From positions 186,001 through 250,000 of the forward strand of contig WIAF01000005.1 of the NCBI GenBank assembly GCA_014055465.1: a stretch of 64,000 nucleotides of DNA, in the 5' to 3' direction. Position 1 is the stretch's first letter; each line of letters begins with the position of its first letter. Shown here piece by piece: positions 32,004 to 41,673 of the stretch. Below the pieces are notes generated by a model. The model had not been told where the DNA came from and ran no database searches. It saw nothing but the letters and a program-made list of their open reading frames with translations. The stretch comes from Nitrospira sp. CR1.1 (GTDB lineage: Bacteria; Nitrospirota; Nitrospiria; Nitrospirales; Nitrospiraceae). A program made the position numbers and the translations under genes.

Positions 32004-33197
32004 ATGGATAGCACAATTCACGACTTTTTTGCACCCTGCCCCCGCGGACTCGAAACGGTCCTCGCCGACGAACTCACCGACCTGGGCGCCGCCGGCGTCA
32101 AGGCCACGGCCGGAGGCGTGGCCTTTCGCGGCGCCCTCGCCCTTTGTTATCGGGTGAATCTGCAGAGCCGCATCGCCAGCCGCATCCTCCTGCGGATTGC
32201 GGAAGGAGCCTATCGCGATGAACACGATGTGTACGGCGCGGCGCACGCCATCCGCTGGCAGGATTGGTTTACCCCGCAACAACGCATCAAAGTGAAGGTG
32301 AGCGCGCACCGATGCCCGCTGAAGAGCCTGGATTTTGTGACGCTCCAGGTCAAGGATGCGGTCTGCGATCGCTTTCAGTATGCCAGAGGGAAACGCCCTT
32401 CCGTGGATACCCATGCACCGGACATCCTGATCGCCGTCTACTTAGACGGGACCACTTGCACATTGTATCTGGATACCTCCGGTGATCCGCTGTTCAAGCG
32501 GGGTTGGCGAAAGTCCGCCGGCGAAGCGCCCATCAGGGAAAATCTCGCAGCCGGCATCCTGCGTCTGTCCAAGTGGACGCCGGACATCCTGCTGTACGAC
32601 CCCATGTGCGGCAGCGGAACCTTTGTCGTCGAGGCGGCCTTGATGGCCCGCCGTATCGCGCCGGGCATCGGCCGACATTTTGCGTTCGAAAAACTGCTCT
32701 CGTTCGATCCCCAGACCTTGAACGACCTCCGCGGACAACTCCAGGCCGCGGAGATCGGCGCGAAGCCTGGTTTGATCCACGCTGCCGACCAGAGCGCGCA
32801 GGCTCTCACCTCGATCAAGGCCAATCTCGCTCTTGCCGGGCTCACGGAGGCGGTGACGCTGCAACAGGGCGATGTGCTGCAGCTGCCCGCTCCGGCGGAA
32901 GCCGGCCTCCTGATCACCAATCCTCCCTATGGTCACCGCATGGGGGAAGGTGAGGCCCTGAAGACCTTTTATCCGCAATTCGGCGACCATCTCAAACAGC
33001 ACTTCTGCGGGTGGACCATCCAGATTGTAACCGCCGACATGAAACTGCCCGGCCTGTTGCGTCTGGCGCCCTCCCGGAGGATACCCTTGTTTAACGGGGC
33101 CATCGAGTGCCGCCTGTTCGAATTCCGCATGGTGGCCGGCAGTCTCAGAAAACCAAAACCGCAAGGCCAGCCTTCTCACGGCCACGGTCACCATTGA
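32004..33197 (+). CDS. rlmL: RlmL-like 23S rRNA guanine methyltransferase
   Basis: The 397-aa protein has an N-terminal ferredoxin-like/THUMP region (FFAPCPRGLETVLADEL, then LYLDTSGDPLFKRGWRK) and a Rossmann SAM domain with DPMCGSGTFVVEAALMA and NPPYGHRMGEG, the motifs of N2-guanine RNA methyltransferases. It matches the N-terminal half of E. coli RlmL (m2G2445); the second methyltransferase half (RlmK) is absent, which is common outside Gammaproteobacteria. The C-terminus ends in a histidine-rich tail (SHGHGHH). Confidence 0.88.
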   Translation: MDSTIHDFFAPCPRGLETVLADELTDLGAAGVKATAGGVAFRGALALCYRVNLQSRIASRILLRIAEGAYRDEHDVYGAAHAIRWQDWFTPQQRIKVKVSAHRCPLKSLDFVTLQVKDAVCDRFQYARGKRPSVDTHAPDILIAVYLDGTTCTLYLDTSGDPLFKRGWRKSAGEAPIRENLAAGILRLSKWTPDILLYDPMCGSGTFVVEAALMARRIAPGIGRHFAFEKLLSFDPQTLNDLRGQLQAAEIGAKPGLIHAADQSAQALTSIKANLALAGLTEAVTLQQGDVLQLPAPAEAGLLITNPPYGHRMGEGEALKTFYPQFGDHLKQHFCGWTIQIVTADMKLPGLLRLAPSRRIPLFNGAIECRLFEFRMVAGSLRKPKPQGQPSHGHGHH

Positions 33198-33225
33198 CCA
33201 TTCGCCCCGGCAGCCAACGTGCCGC

Positions 33226-33254
33226 TTGACAGAAGAGCCTAAGCCTCCTATTTT
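33226..33254 (+). promoter_or_regulatory. Sigma70 promoter upstream of the GT20 gene
   Basis: A consensus TTGACA (33226-33231) and TATTTT (33249-33254) are separated by exactly 17 bases. The predicted leader is about 50 bases. It drives the trehalose-phosphate synthase-like gene and the overlapping repeat lipoprotein. Confidence 0.6.
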
Positions 33255-33311
33255 CAATCTAACTCATTCTGAATCGCCGCCGTTTCTGTCGCACACAAGC
33301 TGCGGAACTCT

Positions 33312-34838
33312 ATGAACGCGTCTCACGCGCCCCTCGAAACCCCGCAACAGGAACAGGAGCTGTCCCTCTCACGCCTGATCGTGGTTTCGAACCGCGAGCC
33401 CTACGAACATCGGCTGGTGAAGAATCACCTGATCTGGGAACGCACCTCGGGTGGGCTCATTTCGGCGCTCGACCCGATGATGCGGCGGCTCGGCGGGACC
33501 TGGATCGCCTGGGGAAGCGGCAAGGCGGATCGCGATGTGGTGAACGAGGATATGGTCGTCGAAGTGCCCCCCGACGCCCCGACCTACCGCCTGCGCCGCG
33601 TGTGGCTGGAGAACGGCGAGGTGAAAGGCGGGTACCAGGGGTATGCCAACCAGGTGCTCTGGCCTCTCTGCCACCTCACCCTCGACCGCGTTTCCTACCG
33701 GAAGGCCTTTTGGTATGCCTACCAGGCCATGAACGCGCGCTTCGCAGAGGTGGTCCTTCAGGAATTAGGTGAAAAACCGGGGTTCGTCTGGATTCACGAT
33801 TTTCATCTCGCCCTGCTCCCCGGCCTGATCAAAGCCTCCCTCCCCGCCCAGCCGGTCGCAATCTTCTGGCACACTCCCTGGCCCGGGCCCGATGCCTTTC
33901 GCATTCTGCCCGAACGCCGCGAACTGCTCGAATCCCTGCTGGGCGCCGATCTGGTGATGTTCCAGACTCAAAGCTTTCTTCACTGCTTTCTTGAGTGCGT
34001 CAAGGAATTCCTGGGACCCGATGCCCTGACCGGCGACCGCCACATCGAATACAAAGGCCGTCACACCAAGCTGGCTGCCCACCCCATCAGCATCAGTTAC
34101 CGGTCGTGGGCCGAACGGGCGCAATCGCCACACGTCACGCGAGCCATGGACGTCCTGCGCAATCTGCACATTTTTCAGCCGGCGGTGCGCATCGGGCTCG
34201 GTGTCGATCGACTTGATTACACGAAAGGACTCCTCAAACGGTTGTGGGCCATCGATGCCTTCTTCCAGCAATTTCCCCAGTACCGCGGCCATTTCACCTT
34301 TATTCAGATTGCGGTGCCGACGCGAGGCGACGTCGAAACCTATCGCAGCTATCGGGAACTGATCCGCGAAACCGTCAATGAGATCAACCTGCAATACGGC
34401 ACGATCTCTCACCCGGGCAGCCCGCAAGCCTCGCGCTGGCGGCCGATCGAGTTCCGCGAAGGGCGCATCGGGATGGATACCCTGGCGGCCTATTACCGCA
34501 TGGCCGACCTGGCGTTGGTCAGTTCAGTCTATGACGGCATGAACCTGGTAGCGAAGGAATATGTCGCCAGCCAGGTCGAAGAAAAAGGCGTGTTGCTCGT
34601 CAGCCATCTGGCCGGCGCGGCAGAAGAAATGACCGATGCGTTGGTCATCAATCCCTACGATCCGGAAGGTGTCGCCGACGCCATTCGCCAGGCCTTGGAA
34701 ATGCCGTTCGGAGAACGCCGGGATCGTATGCGACGCATGCGCAGCTATTTGGAGGCGCACGACATTCGCGCCTGGTCCGATGAGTGCCTGCGCGACGCAG
34801 GCATTCTCCCACCTCAAGACAGTCCCGCCCTTGGATAA
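33312..34838 (+). CDS. otsA: Trehalose-6-phosphate synthase-like glycosyltransferase (GT20)
   Basis: The 508-aa enzyme has GT20 landmarks: LIVVSNREPY, RTSGGLISALDPMM, WIAWGSG, VWIHDFHLALLPGLI, FWHTPWPGPDAFRILPERRE, GVDRLDYTKGL, VPTRGDVE and SSVYDGMNLVAKEYVA. It joins a nucleotide-sugar glucose to glucose-6-phosphate (trehalose route) or to glycerol-3-phosphate (glucosylglycerol route); sequence alone does not decide. No OtsB phosphatase is adjacent. The next lipoprotein gene overlaps its end, so the two are probably coregulated, perhaps by osmotic stress. Confidence 0.85.
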   Translation: MNASHAPLETPQQEQELSLSRLIVVSNREPYEHRLVKNHLIWERTSGGLISALDPMMRRLGGTWIAWGSGKADRDVVNEDMVVEVPPDAPTYRLRRVWLENGEVKGGYQGYANQVLWPLCHLTLDRVSYRKAFWYAYQAMNARFAEVVLQELGEKPGFVWIHDFHLALLPGLIKASLPAQPVAIFWHTPWPGPDAFRILPERRELLESLLGADLVMFQTQSFLHCFLECVKEFLGPDALTGDRHIEYKGRHTKLAAHPISISYRSWAERAQSPHVTRAMDVLRNLHIFQPAVRIGLGVDRLDYTKGLLKRLWAIDAFFQQFPQYRGHFTFIQIAVPTRGDVETYRSYRELIRETVNEINLQYGTISHPGSPQASRWRPIEFREGRIGMDTLAAYYRMADLALVSSVYDGMNLVAKEYVASQVEEKGVLLVSHLAGAAEEMTDALVINPYDPEGVADAIRQALEMPFGERRDRMRRMRSYLEAHDIRAWSDECLRDAGILPPQDSPALG

Positions 34839-36888
34839 TCGACGCCGGCTCGCCATCATCGATCCGCAGTGCGCATTACGCCGGCGGCTCCCGCTCTTCG
34901 TCATCCTCAGCCTCTGGACCTTCCTTGGCGGCTGCGCACCGCTGTCCAAACTGTTCGCGGTCACCCCGTCACCGGACCAGCAGGTGGACCGTCAACAGCA
35001 GGCGATGGTGGCCCGGCTCGCTCCGCTCATCGAGGCTGAACTGCACGACAATCTCAACGCGATGCTCCCGGCGGTGCGCAAGAATCTAGCCGACCAGACG
35101 AACAAGGCGGCAAAGTTCAAGCGCGATCTGGTGATACGCACGCTGGCTGATCCCTGGACAGGCCTCAGCACGATTGAACAGACCAGCCTGTTGGCGGCGA
35201 CCGCTGCCGAATCGGGAATTGAGGAACTGCCGGCCATCATCGAAATCCTCGAAGAAGGGATGGATCGAACCGGCGCCCCTTTTGCGCCGCTCACCTTCCC
35301 GGTGACGTTGGCCCCGGAGGATCTTCTGACCTTTCTGACCGACGTCCTCGAACATGCCTATCAAGACCGGGAACATGCCCTTCGGCACCTGTCTCCTCAG
35401 GATCGGGACTTTCTCTTCACCCAGGCCCGTCCGCTGGCCGAACAATTCATCCCGCAAATTACCCCGCCGGCCAGGCTTGCGGAAGCCGACTCCGCCGCCC
35501 GCTACGCCACGTTACTCATGCAGCAGGTGGATTATGCGTCGCTCATTGCCGCTGCGCAGCGTTTGACTCGGCTCGGCAACCGAAAATTTTTGCAACAATT
35601 GGACATCGCGCTCCACCACCGGAAACCTGTCACCCAGGCGATTCCCGGCATTACCGGTGATCTGCTCCTGGTTCAGCAGACCTCCTACGGCTTGCTAGTC
35701 ATAGGCGGTCATGGCCCGAATACGTATGACCTGGACAAGGGCGCCGCGCTCATCATCGACCTGGGGGGCAACGACACCTATCGCGGGCTCATCGGCGCGA
35801 GCCCGAACAGCGACCTGGGCAACAGCGTGGTGATCGACCTCAGCGGCAACGATCTGTATCAGCCCGCGGCGCTCGGCCTGGCCACGGGGCGCGCCGGCAT
35901 CGGGATTGTCATCGACCTTAGCGGAGACGATACCTACCGGCTCGCGCCGGGGTCGGGAGGGGCCGGCTTCGCGGGGCTGGGGATCCTATATGATGGCGAA
36001 GGACAGGACGTGTATGAAGGAAGCCGGTTTACCCAAGGCGCGGCCTTCGGCGGATTCGGCCTCCTGGTGGATCGCGCCGGCAACGATCGTTATACGAGTT
36101 TCGGGTATGCGCTGGGCTTCGGCGGACCGTTGGGCGTAGGCGCCCTCATCGATGTCTCCGGAAATGATTCCTACGAATGCGGTGGAAAATACCCGAGCGC
36201 CTACAATGAAACGGACGCGCCGAATGCCAGCCCGCACGATCCCGGCTTTCAATACGATTGTTTCGGGCTCGGCGCCGGCGCGGGGCTGCGCATCTTCAGC
36301 AAGCAGCCGGCACAGCGCGCGCAGAGTCTCGCCGGGGGGTGGGGCTTGCTCATCGATCTGTCCGGGCGGGACCGCTATCGCAGCGCAAACTTTTCACAAG
36401 GTCACGGCTATTTTTTCGGCCTGGGCGTGAAGCTCGATGTTTCCGGCGACGATGAACATCAGGCGGCTCGCTACGGACTGGGGACCGCCGCCCATTTTGG
36501 CGTGGGCCTGAGCCTCGATTATCAGGGCAAGGACCGGTACGGTTCGAAAGGACCGTTCTATGCCGGCGGCACGGCCTGGGATGGCAGCGTCGCGCTGGCT
36601 GTAGACGGCGGCCCGGAGAGTGATTTTTATGACCTGCCAACCTCGACCGGCTTAGGCATGGCCGATCTCGGCGGCTGGGGCCTCTTCATCGAAGAAGGCG
36701 GGGCTGATCAGTATTTTGTCGGTCGCGGACTGGGACAGGGAGCCGACACGAGTATCGGCGCATTTTTTGACCTGGAAGGCAGGGACGACTATTCTTCCGT
36801 TCCGCTCCCTCACGGAGCAGCGCGACCGGAACGGCTGAATCGAAAAACGTATATCGAAAATGCGGGCAGCCTCTTCATCGACCGGTAA
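34831..36888 (+). CDS. Large lipoprotein with twelve G-x-G-x3-D-x2-G-x-D-x-Y repeats
   Basis: The product of about 685 aa has a basic start, a hydrophobic helix and lipobox FLGGC (Cys about 36). A helical domain spans about 50-290, then the rest is repeats such as IIDLGGNDTYRG, VVIDLSGNDLYQ, IVIDLSGDDTYR, LLIDLSGRDRYR, LFIEEGGADQY. I count twelve repeats spaced 30-45 residues, suggesting a calcium-binding or beta-solenoid surface structure. The start is uncertain: TTG 34831 overlaps the GT20 stop, and ATG 34780 is an alternative. No family is recognised. Confidence 0.75.
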   Translation: MDNRRRLAIIDPQCALRRRLPLFVILSLWTFLGGCAPLSKLFAVTPSPDQQVDRQQQAMVARLAPLIEAELHDNLNAMLPAVRKNLADQTNKAAKFKRDLVIRTLADPWTGLSTIEQTSLLAATAAESGIEELPAIIEILEEGMDRTGAPFAPLTFPVTLAPEDLLTFLTDVLEHAYQDREHALRHLSPQDRDFLFTQARPLAEQFIPQITPPARLAEADSAARYATLLMQQVDYASLIAAAQRLTRLGNRKFLQQLDIALHHRKPVTQAIPGITGDLLLVQQTSYGLLVIGGHGPNTYDLDKGAALIIDLGGNDTYRGLIGASPNSDLGNSVVIDLSGNDLYQPAALGLATGRAGIGIVIDLSGDDTYRLAPGSGGAGFAGLGILYDGEGQDVYEGSRFTQGAAFGGFGLLVDRAGNDRYTSFGYALGFGGPLGVGALIDVSGNDSYECGGKYPSAYNETDAPNASPHDPGFQYDCFGLGAGAGLRIFSKQPAQRAQSLAGGWGLLIDLSGRDRYRSANFSQGHGYFFGLGVKLDVSGDDEHQAARYGLGTAAHFGVGLSLDYQGKDRYGSKGPFYAGGTAWDGSVALAVDGGPESDFYDLPTSTGLGMADLGGWGLFIEEGGADQYFVGRGLGQGADTSIGAFFDLEGRDDYSSVPLPHGAARPERLNRKTYIENAGSLFIDR

Positions 36889-37076
36889 CAGGGTGGTGAA
36901 AATTTCCGCCAGTTTTGTTCTCGCATCGTCAAGAGTCTCAACGTATTCTGAGGGTACGTCTCGCCTCAAGACACCGCCGGCTCACCAACTCGCCGGCGTC
37001 CACAAACGTGGCGCTCAGTATTCATCGCGCCGTGGACCTCGCTGCGGCCTGCTGGACGGCCATTTTGACCATCCTG
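36889..37076. repeat. Palindromic intergenic repeat, copy 2 (188 bp, with internal insertion)
   Basis: Ends CAGGGTGGTGAAAAT and ATTTTGACCATCCTG are near-complementary. Inside, GTTCTCGC, CTCAACGTA, GGGTACG and CTCGCTGCGGCC-GCTGGACGGC match the copy at 14654-14778 in inverted orientation. About 75 bp (around 36970-37045) has no counterpart in copy 1, so this copy carries an insertion or copy 1 a deletion. It begins just after a stop codon. The remaining 216 bp to lon (37077-37292) has no gene and must hold the lon promoter. Confidence 0.75.
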
Positions 37077-37292
37077 CAAGCCTACGCATCGTTGACTTGG
37101 ACTCTTACTTCTCGAATTAACCCCATCTCCGAACGCCATGGCGCTCAAGCATTCGAACTCCCGTCCCGACCGGCGCTTGACTCCCCCGCCCCCGTGGCTA
37201 TCTCAAAGAACGGCGATCAACAGGAACGAACAACATTCCTCGTAGCCGATTCATCTTTCTTGTGAGGACACCTCAGAACCTGGAGGGACGAT

Positions 37293-39689
37293 ATGACCGA
37301 TTCGAACGGCCCCATACTCACCAACCTGCCGATACTCCCGTTGAAACGGACGGTGTTGTTCCCCGGCACGATGATGCCGTTGACGGTCGGCCGCGACCGT
37401 TCCATCGCCGCCGTCGAAGCCGCCCTCAAGACAGAAGAGAAGACCCTGCTTGTCGTGGCGCAACGGGATGCCCAGATCGATCAGCCAACGCTCGAAGACC
37501 TCTACACCATCGGAACCAAAGCCGTCATCAAGCAGACGGCCCGATCCCCGGAAGGTCACTATAATATTTTGATCCAGGGATTGGAGCGGTTCGTGCTGTT
37601 GAAGCTCGACCAGGTTGATCCCTATCTACAGGCGCGGGTGAAGCAGTTGCCGGCACCGAGCGAACGGAGTACGGAGGTCGAAGCGCTGCATCGGGCGATC
37701 CTCGACATTATCACCGAGCTGCCGAAGCTGATCCAGACTCCGGGCGTGCATGAAGCCGTCACGGCGCTGGGAACTGAAGAAGACCCTGTTGTGCTGGCCT
37801 ACCGCATCGCCTCATTGTTGAACCTCACGCTGGACGGCGAACAACAGTTGCTGGAAACCTCCACCCGCGCGGATCTCTTGCGTGGACTCTACGCGGCGCT
37901 GTCGCGGGAGGTTCAGATTCTTCAATTGCGTGACAAGATCACCAGCGAAGCTAGGGAGAAGCTCGGCAAAACCCAGCGGGAATATCTCCTGCGCGAACAA
38001 TTGAAGACGATTCAGCAGGAGTTAGGCGAGACCAACGGCGAAGAAGACGAGGTGGCCGCACTGAGAAAGAAGGTGCAGGAGGCCGATCTTCCCGAGCCTG
38101 TGAGAAAAGAGACCGATCGAGAACTGACCAGGCTGGCGAAAACGCCCAGCGCCTCGCCGGAGCATCAAGTCATCCGCAGTTATCTGGAACTGGTGCTCGA
38201 ATTGCCGTGGAACACATCTTCGGAAGAAGGCCTGGACCTCGCACAGGTGCGGAAGGTCTTGAACGAGGATCACTACGGCATCAAGGAAGTAAAAGAACGG
38301 ATTGTGGAACACCTGGCCGTCTTGAAATTGAACCCTTCGGCCAAGGCGCCGATTCTCTGCCTCGTCGGCCCTCCCGGCGTGGGCAAAACCAGTTTGGGGC
38401 AATCCATTGCCAAGTCCATGGGGCGGACCTTCGAGCGCTTCAGCCTCGGCGGGTTGCATGACGAAGGCGAACTGCGCGGCCACCGCCGGACCTATGTCGG
38501 CGCCCTGCCAGGACGCATTATCCAGGCGGTACGGCGGGCCGGAGTGAACAATCCCGTCATCATGCTGGACGAGGTCGATAAGCTGGGACGCGACTTCCGC
38601 GGGGACCCGGCGGCGGCATTGCTGGAGATTCTGGATCCCGCGCAGAACCACACGTTCCGCGACCATTATCTCGATCTGCCGTTCGATCTGTCGAAGGTGT
38701 TTTTCATCACGACGGCCAATACGCTGGAGACCCTTTCGCAGCCGTTGCTGGATCGCATGGAAATCATCCGGGTGAACGGGTATAGCGAGCGGGAGAAGCG
38801 GGAAATCGCCCTGCGCTACCTCTGGCCGAGACGGCTGACGGAAGCCGGCCTGCGGGCTGAAGAGGTGAAGTTGCCCGATACCGTGCTCGACCATATTATC
38901 GGCCGGTACACCAGGGAATCCGGCGTGCGGCAATTGGAGCAGATGTTGGGCCGCATTACGCGAAAAGTGGCGGTGACCTTTGCCGATCGGCCTGCCGATT
39001 CTCCGGCCGCGCCGGTCGAGATCACACAACCGCTTCTGGACGAATGGCTCGGGCAGGAACGATTCCAGCCGGAAGAGGCGCGAAAGAATCTGCCGGCGGG
39101 TGTCGCCACAGGTATGGCCTGGACGCCGACGGGCGGTGACGTGCTCTATATCGAAACGACCCTGCTGCCCGGCAGTCACGAGTTGACGCTCACCGGGCAA
39201 TTGGGAGACGTGATGCAGGAATCGGCTCGCGCGGCGCGCAGCTACCTGTGGTCGCACGCCGAAAGCATGGGGCTGGACATTTCGCGTTTTAAACGTAACG
39301 GCGTGCATATTCATGTGCCTTCAGGCGCCATTCCCAAAGACGGCCCCTCGGCCGGTATTACGATGGCGACCGCGCTGGCCTCGGCCTATGTCGGCAAACC
39401 GGTGCGAAGCGACACGGCCATGACCGGCGAGATCAGCCTGACCGGTCTGGTGCTGCCGGTCGGCGGCATCAAGGAGAAGGTGCTGGCCGCCCATCGCGCC
39501 GGCATCAGGCGGATCATTCTGCCGAAGGCCAATGAAAAGGACCTAAAAGAAGTGCCGCAAGAAGTTCGCGATGAACTGACGGTCATTCCGGTCGAGCGCA
39601 TCGAAGAGGTTCTGCCGGCGGCCTTCAATCAGGATGCGGCCTCGTCGGCGGAAAAACACGATCCCGTTGCGACGTCCACCGCATCGTAA
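37293..39689 (+). CDS. lon: ATP-dependent protease Lon
   Basis: The 798-aa LonA protease has an N-terminal substrate domain (from LPILPLKRTVLFPG), AAA+ ATPase with Walker A GPPGVGKT (about 359-366) and Walker B VIMLDEVDKLG, and a C-terminal Ser-Lys protease: PKDGPSAG with Ser686 and GGIKEK with Lys729. It degrades misfolded and regulatory proteins, including antitoxins such as BrnA and RelB types, so it is functionally linked to the toxin-antitoxin pairs in this window. GGAGG precedes the ATG. A strong hairpin follows the stop. Confidence 0.96.
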   Translation: MTDSNGPILTNLPILPLKRTVLFPGTMMPLTVGRDRSIAAVEAALKTEEKTLLVVAQRDAQIDQPTLEDLYTIGTKAVIKQTARSPEGHYNILIQGLERFVLLKLDQVDPYLQARVKQLPAPSERSTEVEALHRAILDIITELPKLIQTPGVHEAVTALGTEEDPVVLAYRIASLLNLTLDGEQQLLETSTRADLLRGLYAALSREVQILQLRDKITSEAREKLGKTQREYLLREQLKTIQQELGETNGEEDEVAALRKKVQEADLPEPVRKETDRELTRLAKTPSASPEHQVIRSYLELVLELPWNTSSEEGLDLAQVRKVLNEDHYGIKEVKERIVEHLAVLKLNPSAKAPILCLVGPPGVGKTSLGQSIAKSMGRTFERFSLGGLHDEGELRGHRRTYVGALPGRIIQAVRRAGVNNPVIMLDEVDKLGRDFRGDPAAALLEILDPAQNHTFRDHYLDLPFDLSKVFFITTANTLETLSQPLLDRMEIIRVNGYSEREKREIALRYLWPRRLTEAGLRAEEVKLPDTVLDHIIGRYTRESGVRQLEQMLGRITRKVAVTFADRPADSPAAPVEITQPLLDEWLGQERFQPEEARKNLPAGVATGMAWTPTGGDVLYIETTLLPGSHELTLTGQLGDVMQESARAARSYLWSHAESMGLDISRFKRNGVHIHVPSGAIPKDGPSAGITMATALASAYVGKPVRSDTAMTGEISLTGLVLPVGGIKEKVLAAHRAGIRRIILPKANEKDLKEVPQEVRDELTVIPVERIEEVLPAAFNQDAASSAEKHDPVATSTAS

Positions 39690-39692
39690 TCT

Positions 39693-39722
39693 GCGGGCCC
39701 CGGCTGAAAAGCCGGGGCCCGC
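39693..39722 (+). terminator. Terminator hairpin after lon
   Basis: GCGGGCCCCGGCT and AGCCGGGGCCCGC form a perfect 13-bp stem closed by a GAAA tetraloop, three bases after the lon stop. No T tract follows, so it may act with Rho or as a 3' stabiliser. Confidence 0.7.
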
Positions 39723-39877
39723 TCACCAACCAGTCGCTCTCGCCCCACAGTTCCGCGCGGTTTCAAGGCCACGACTCACCCATCCAATCGCCTTGCCCTT
39801 CCGTAAAGACATATGTAAGGATGAAAAAGTCGTTTGTACGATGCGCGCCTCATACGAACCGGCAAAGGAGATGATCC

Positions 39878-40297
39878 ATGCCATCGAATAAAGACATCGG
39901 ACCGATCGTGAAGGTATCCAAGCCCGACGAGGAGTGGAAAAAGCTGCTGTCCTCCGCCGCGTATCGGGTGTTGCGGCACGAAGATACCGAACGGGCGTTT
40001 ACCAGTCCGCTGCATGACAATCACCAGGCCGGCATCTATTATTGCGCCGGCTGTGACCTCCCGGCCTATGACTCGGAGCATAAGTTCGACAGCGGCACCG
40101 GCTGGCCCAGTTTCTGGCAGCCTATCGACGCAAAGGCCGTCGAGACGCGCACCGATACCAAATTTTTCATGACGCGGGTCGAAGTACACTGCGCTCGCTG
40201 CGGCGGCCATCAGGGACATATTTTTGAAGACGGCCCGAAACCGACGGGATTACGATACTGCATCAATGGCGTCTCATTGAAATTCATTCCTTCCTGA
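39878..40297 (+). CDS. msrB: Peptide methionine-R-sulfoxide reductase MsrB
   Basis: MsrB reduces the R form of methionine sulfoxide in proteins. The 139-aa protein has zinc-binding CxxC pairs (YYCAGCDLP and CARCGGHQGH), the FDSGTGWPSFW substrate segment and the catalytic end RYCINGVSLKF. The protein is cytosolic, without a signal peptide. A strong AAAGGAG precedes the ATG. It fits the local set of stress-repair genes (Lon, UspA, peroxiredoxin). Confidence 0.95.
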   Translation: MPSNKDIGPIVKVSKPDEEWKKLLSSAAYRVLRHEDTERAFTSPLHDNHQAGIYYCAGCDLPAYDSEHKFDSGTGWPSFWQPIDAKAVETRTDTKFFMTRVEVHCARCGGHQGHIFEDGPKPTGLRYCINGVSLKFIPS

Positions 40298-40424
40298 AGG
40301 GCACCGGTACGTCGGCGGGATACCGCGACGCCATCGCTGTTCCTCTGATGCTCGCACTTGTCCCACCGAGCGTCTAACGGCGCCTTGCAATTTGTCGCTC
40401 AACACTCCTAGACTGACATATTCC

Positions 40425-41591
40425 ATGGCTGCTCTCCCCTTACTACGCCCTGCGTTCGCCGCCCTCTTGATTGGGGGCACGTTGCTCGGCTGTTCCCAAT
40501 CCAACGACGTCATTTCGACCAATTTGAACGCCTGCCTCATCGTGACCGAAGCCGAGGTAGAATTCGCCATCGGTACGCCGGTCACCCCGGGTCTGCGCCA
40601 GAATGACCGGCAATGTCTCTATCAGGCAAAACGCAATCCGCAAGAGACGGTCATGGTAGAACTCAATGCGGGACCGGAGGGGGACCAGAAGACAGTCTTT
40701 CAAGATCAACGCTCAAAAGCCGGCCACCAGCCGGTCCCCGGCGTCGGGGATGGAGCCTTCACGATCCGTTCTCCCATCGGAGGTATCCAGCTGACATTTT
40801 TAAAGTCGGATGCGCTGGTGACGCTGTCACTCACATCGCCGAAACAAGCCAATCCACAGGCAGCGGTCACGAACCTGGCGAAGGTCGCTGCCACCAGACT
40901 CGGCGCGCCCATTCGTGCAACTCCCGCGACCGCGGCGGAACCTGGAATCACAGGAACACCTTCACTGTGGGCCGGCGAGTGGTACGGCTGTATGCCTGTC
41001 GGCATGATGTACGGCAAGGGCCATCTCACACTGAACGAACGCGGCACGTGGACCATGACGACCGCCGTAGTGATGCCGGGCACGATCATCGCGGACCGGG
41101 GCCGTTGGGAAGCGGAATCCTACCAAGAGATTCTGCATGGCACCTATCAAGTCGCCGGCAGCGACCGGTTTTCCACCACCGGCATTTTAAGCGTAACCTG
41201 GGACAAGCTCGCGAAGAATCAAGGGCCAAGTAAATTCGATCCGCTCCTCTGGCAATCGTTCACCGCCATTCCACGGAAAGTGGCCGTCAAACGCCTTCCG
41301 GCGGTGGAGCCAACCCTGGTGGGCACATGGGAGGCTTCTTCCAAATTTGTTGATCGGGAGGAAGCATTTGTTTGGACGATTACCGCGGCCAACGTCTCCG
41401 AATTCTTTAAAGCGACGACGCAGACCGGCCGCATCGAGCAGGAACAGGACCGGTTTCGACTGGTGGTCCCGCAAAGCAAAACGCCGCCGCTCTCCATTCG
41501 GGTCTTATCACGGGATACAATGGAACTTACGGATGCGAGCAGCACGGTGTCTCAATGGAACCGGAACGAGAAACTGCTGTCGCGCTGTTAG
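40425..41591 (+). CDS. Lipoprotein of unknown function
   Basis: The 388-aa product has a lipoprotein signal ending LIGGTLLGC (Cys about 23). A first domain has NACLIVTEAEVEFAIGTPV and the pair N-A-C/Q-C-L that may form a disulfide. Further on are WAGEWYGCMPVGMMYGKGHLTL and a repeat-like GTWEASSKF segment, ending LLSRC. Paired cysteines and tryptophan-rich strands suggest an extracytoplasmic beta domain. ATG 40425 is preferred over the upstream TTG at 40392 because the signal peptide starts there. Confidence 0.7.
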   Translation: MAALPLLRPAFAALLIGGTLLGCSQSNDVISTNLNACLIVTEAEVEFAIGTPVTPGLRQNDRQCLYQAKRNPQETVMVELNAGPEGDQKTVFQDQRSKAGHQPVPGVGDGAFTIRSPIGGIQLTFLKSDALVTLSLTSPKQANPQAAVTNLAKVAATRLGAPIRATPATAAEPGITGTPSLWAGEWYGCMPVGMMYGKGHLTLNERGTWTMTTAVVMPGTIIADRGRWEAESYQEILHGTYQVAGSDRFSTTGILSVTWDKLAKNQGPSKFDPLLWQSFTAIPRKVAVKRLPAVEPTLVGTWEASSKFVDREEAFVWTITAANVSEFFKATTQTGRIEQEQDRFRLVVPQSKTPPLSIRVLSRDTMELTDASSTVSQWNRNEKLLSRC

Positions 41592-41673
41592 CCGAAACGG
41601 TCCGCTCATCTCATAGCGGACAGATCGTCTGCACAACTTGACCTGCTTTTCCCGCCTCCGATAGACTGACACC

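Noticed and set aside
38022-39314. 430-codon minus-strand frame inside lon
   Set aside because: Lon is unmistakable on the other strand.
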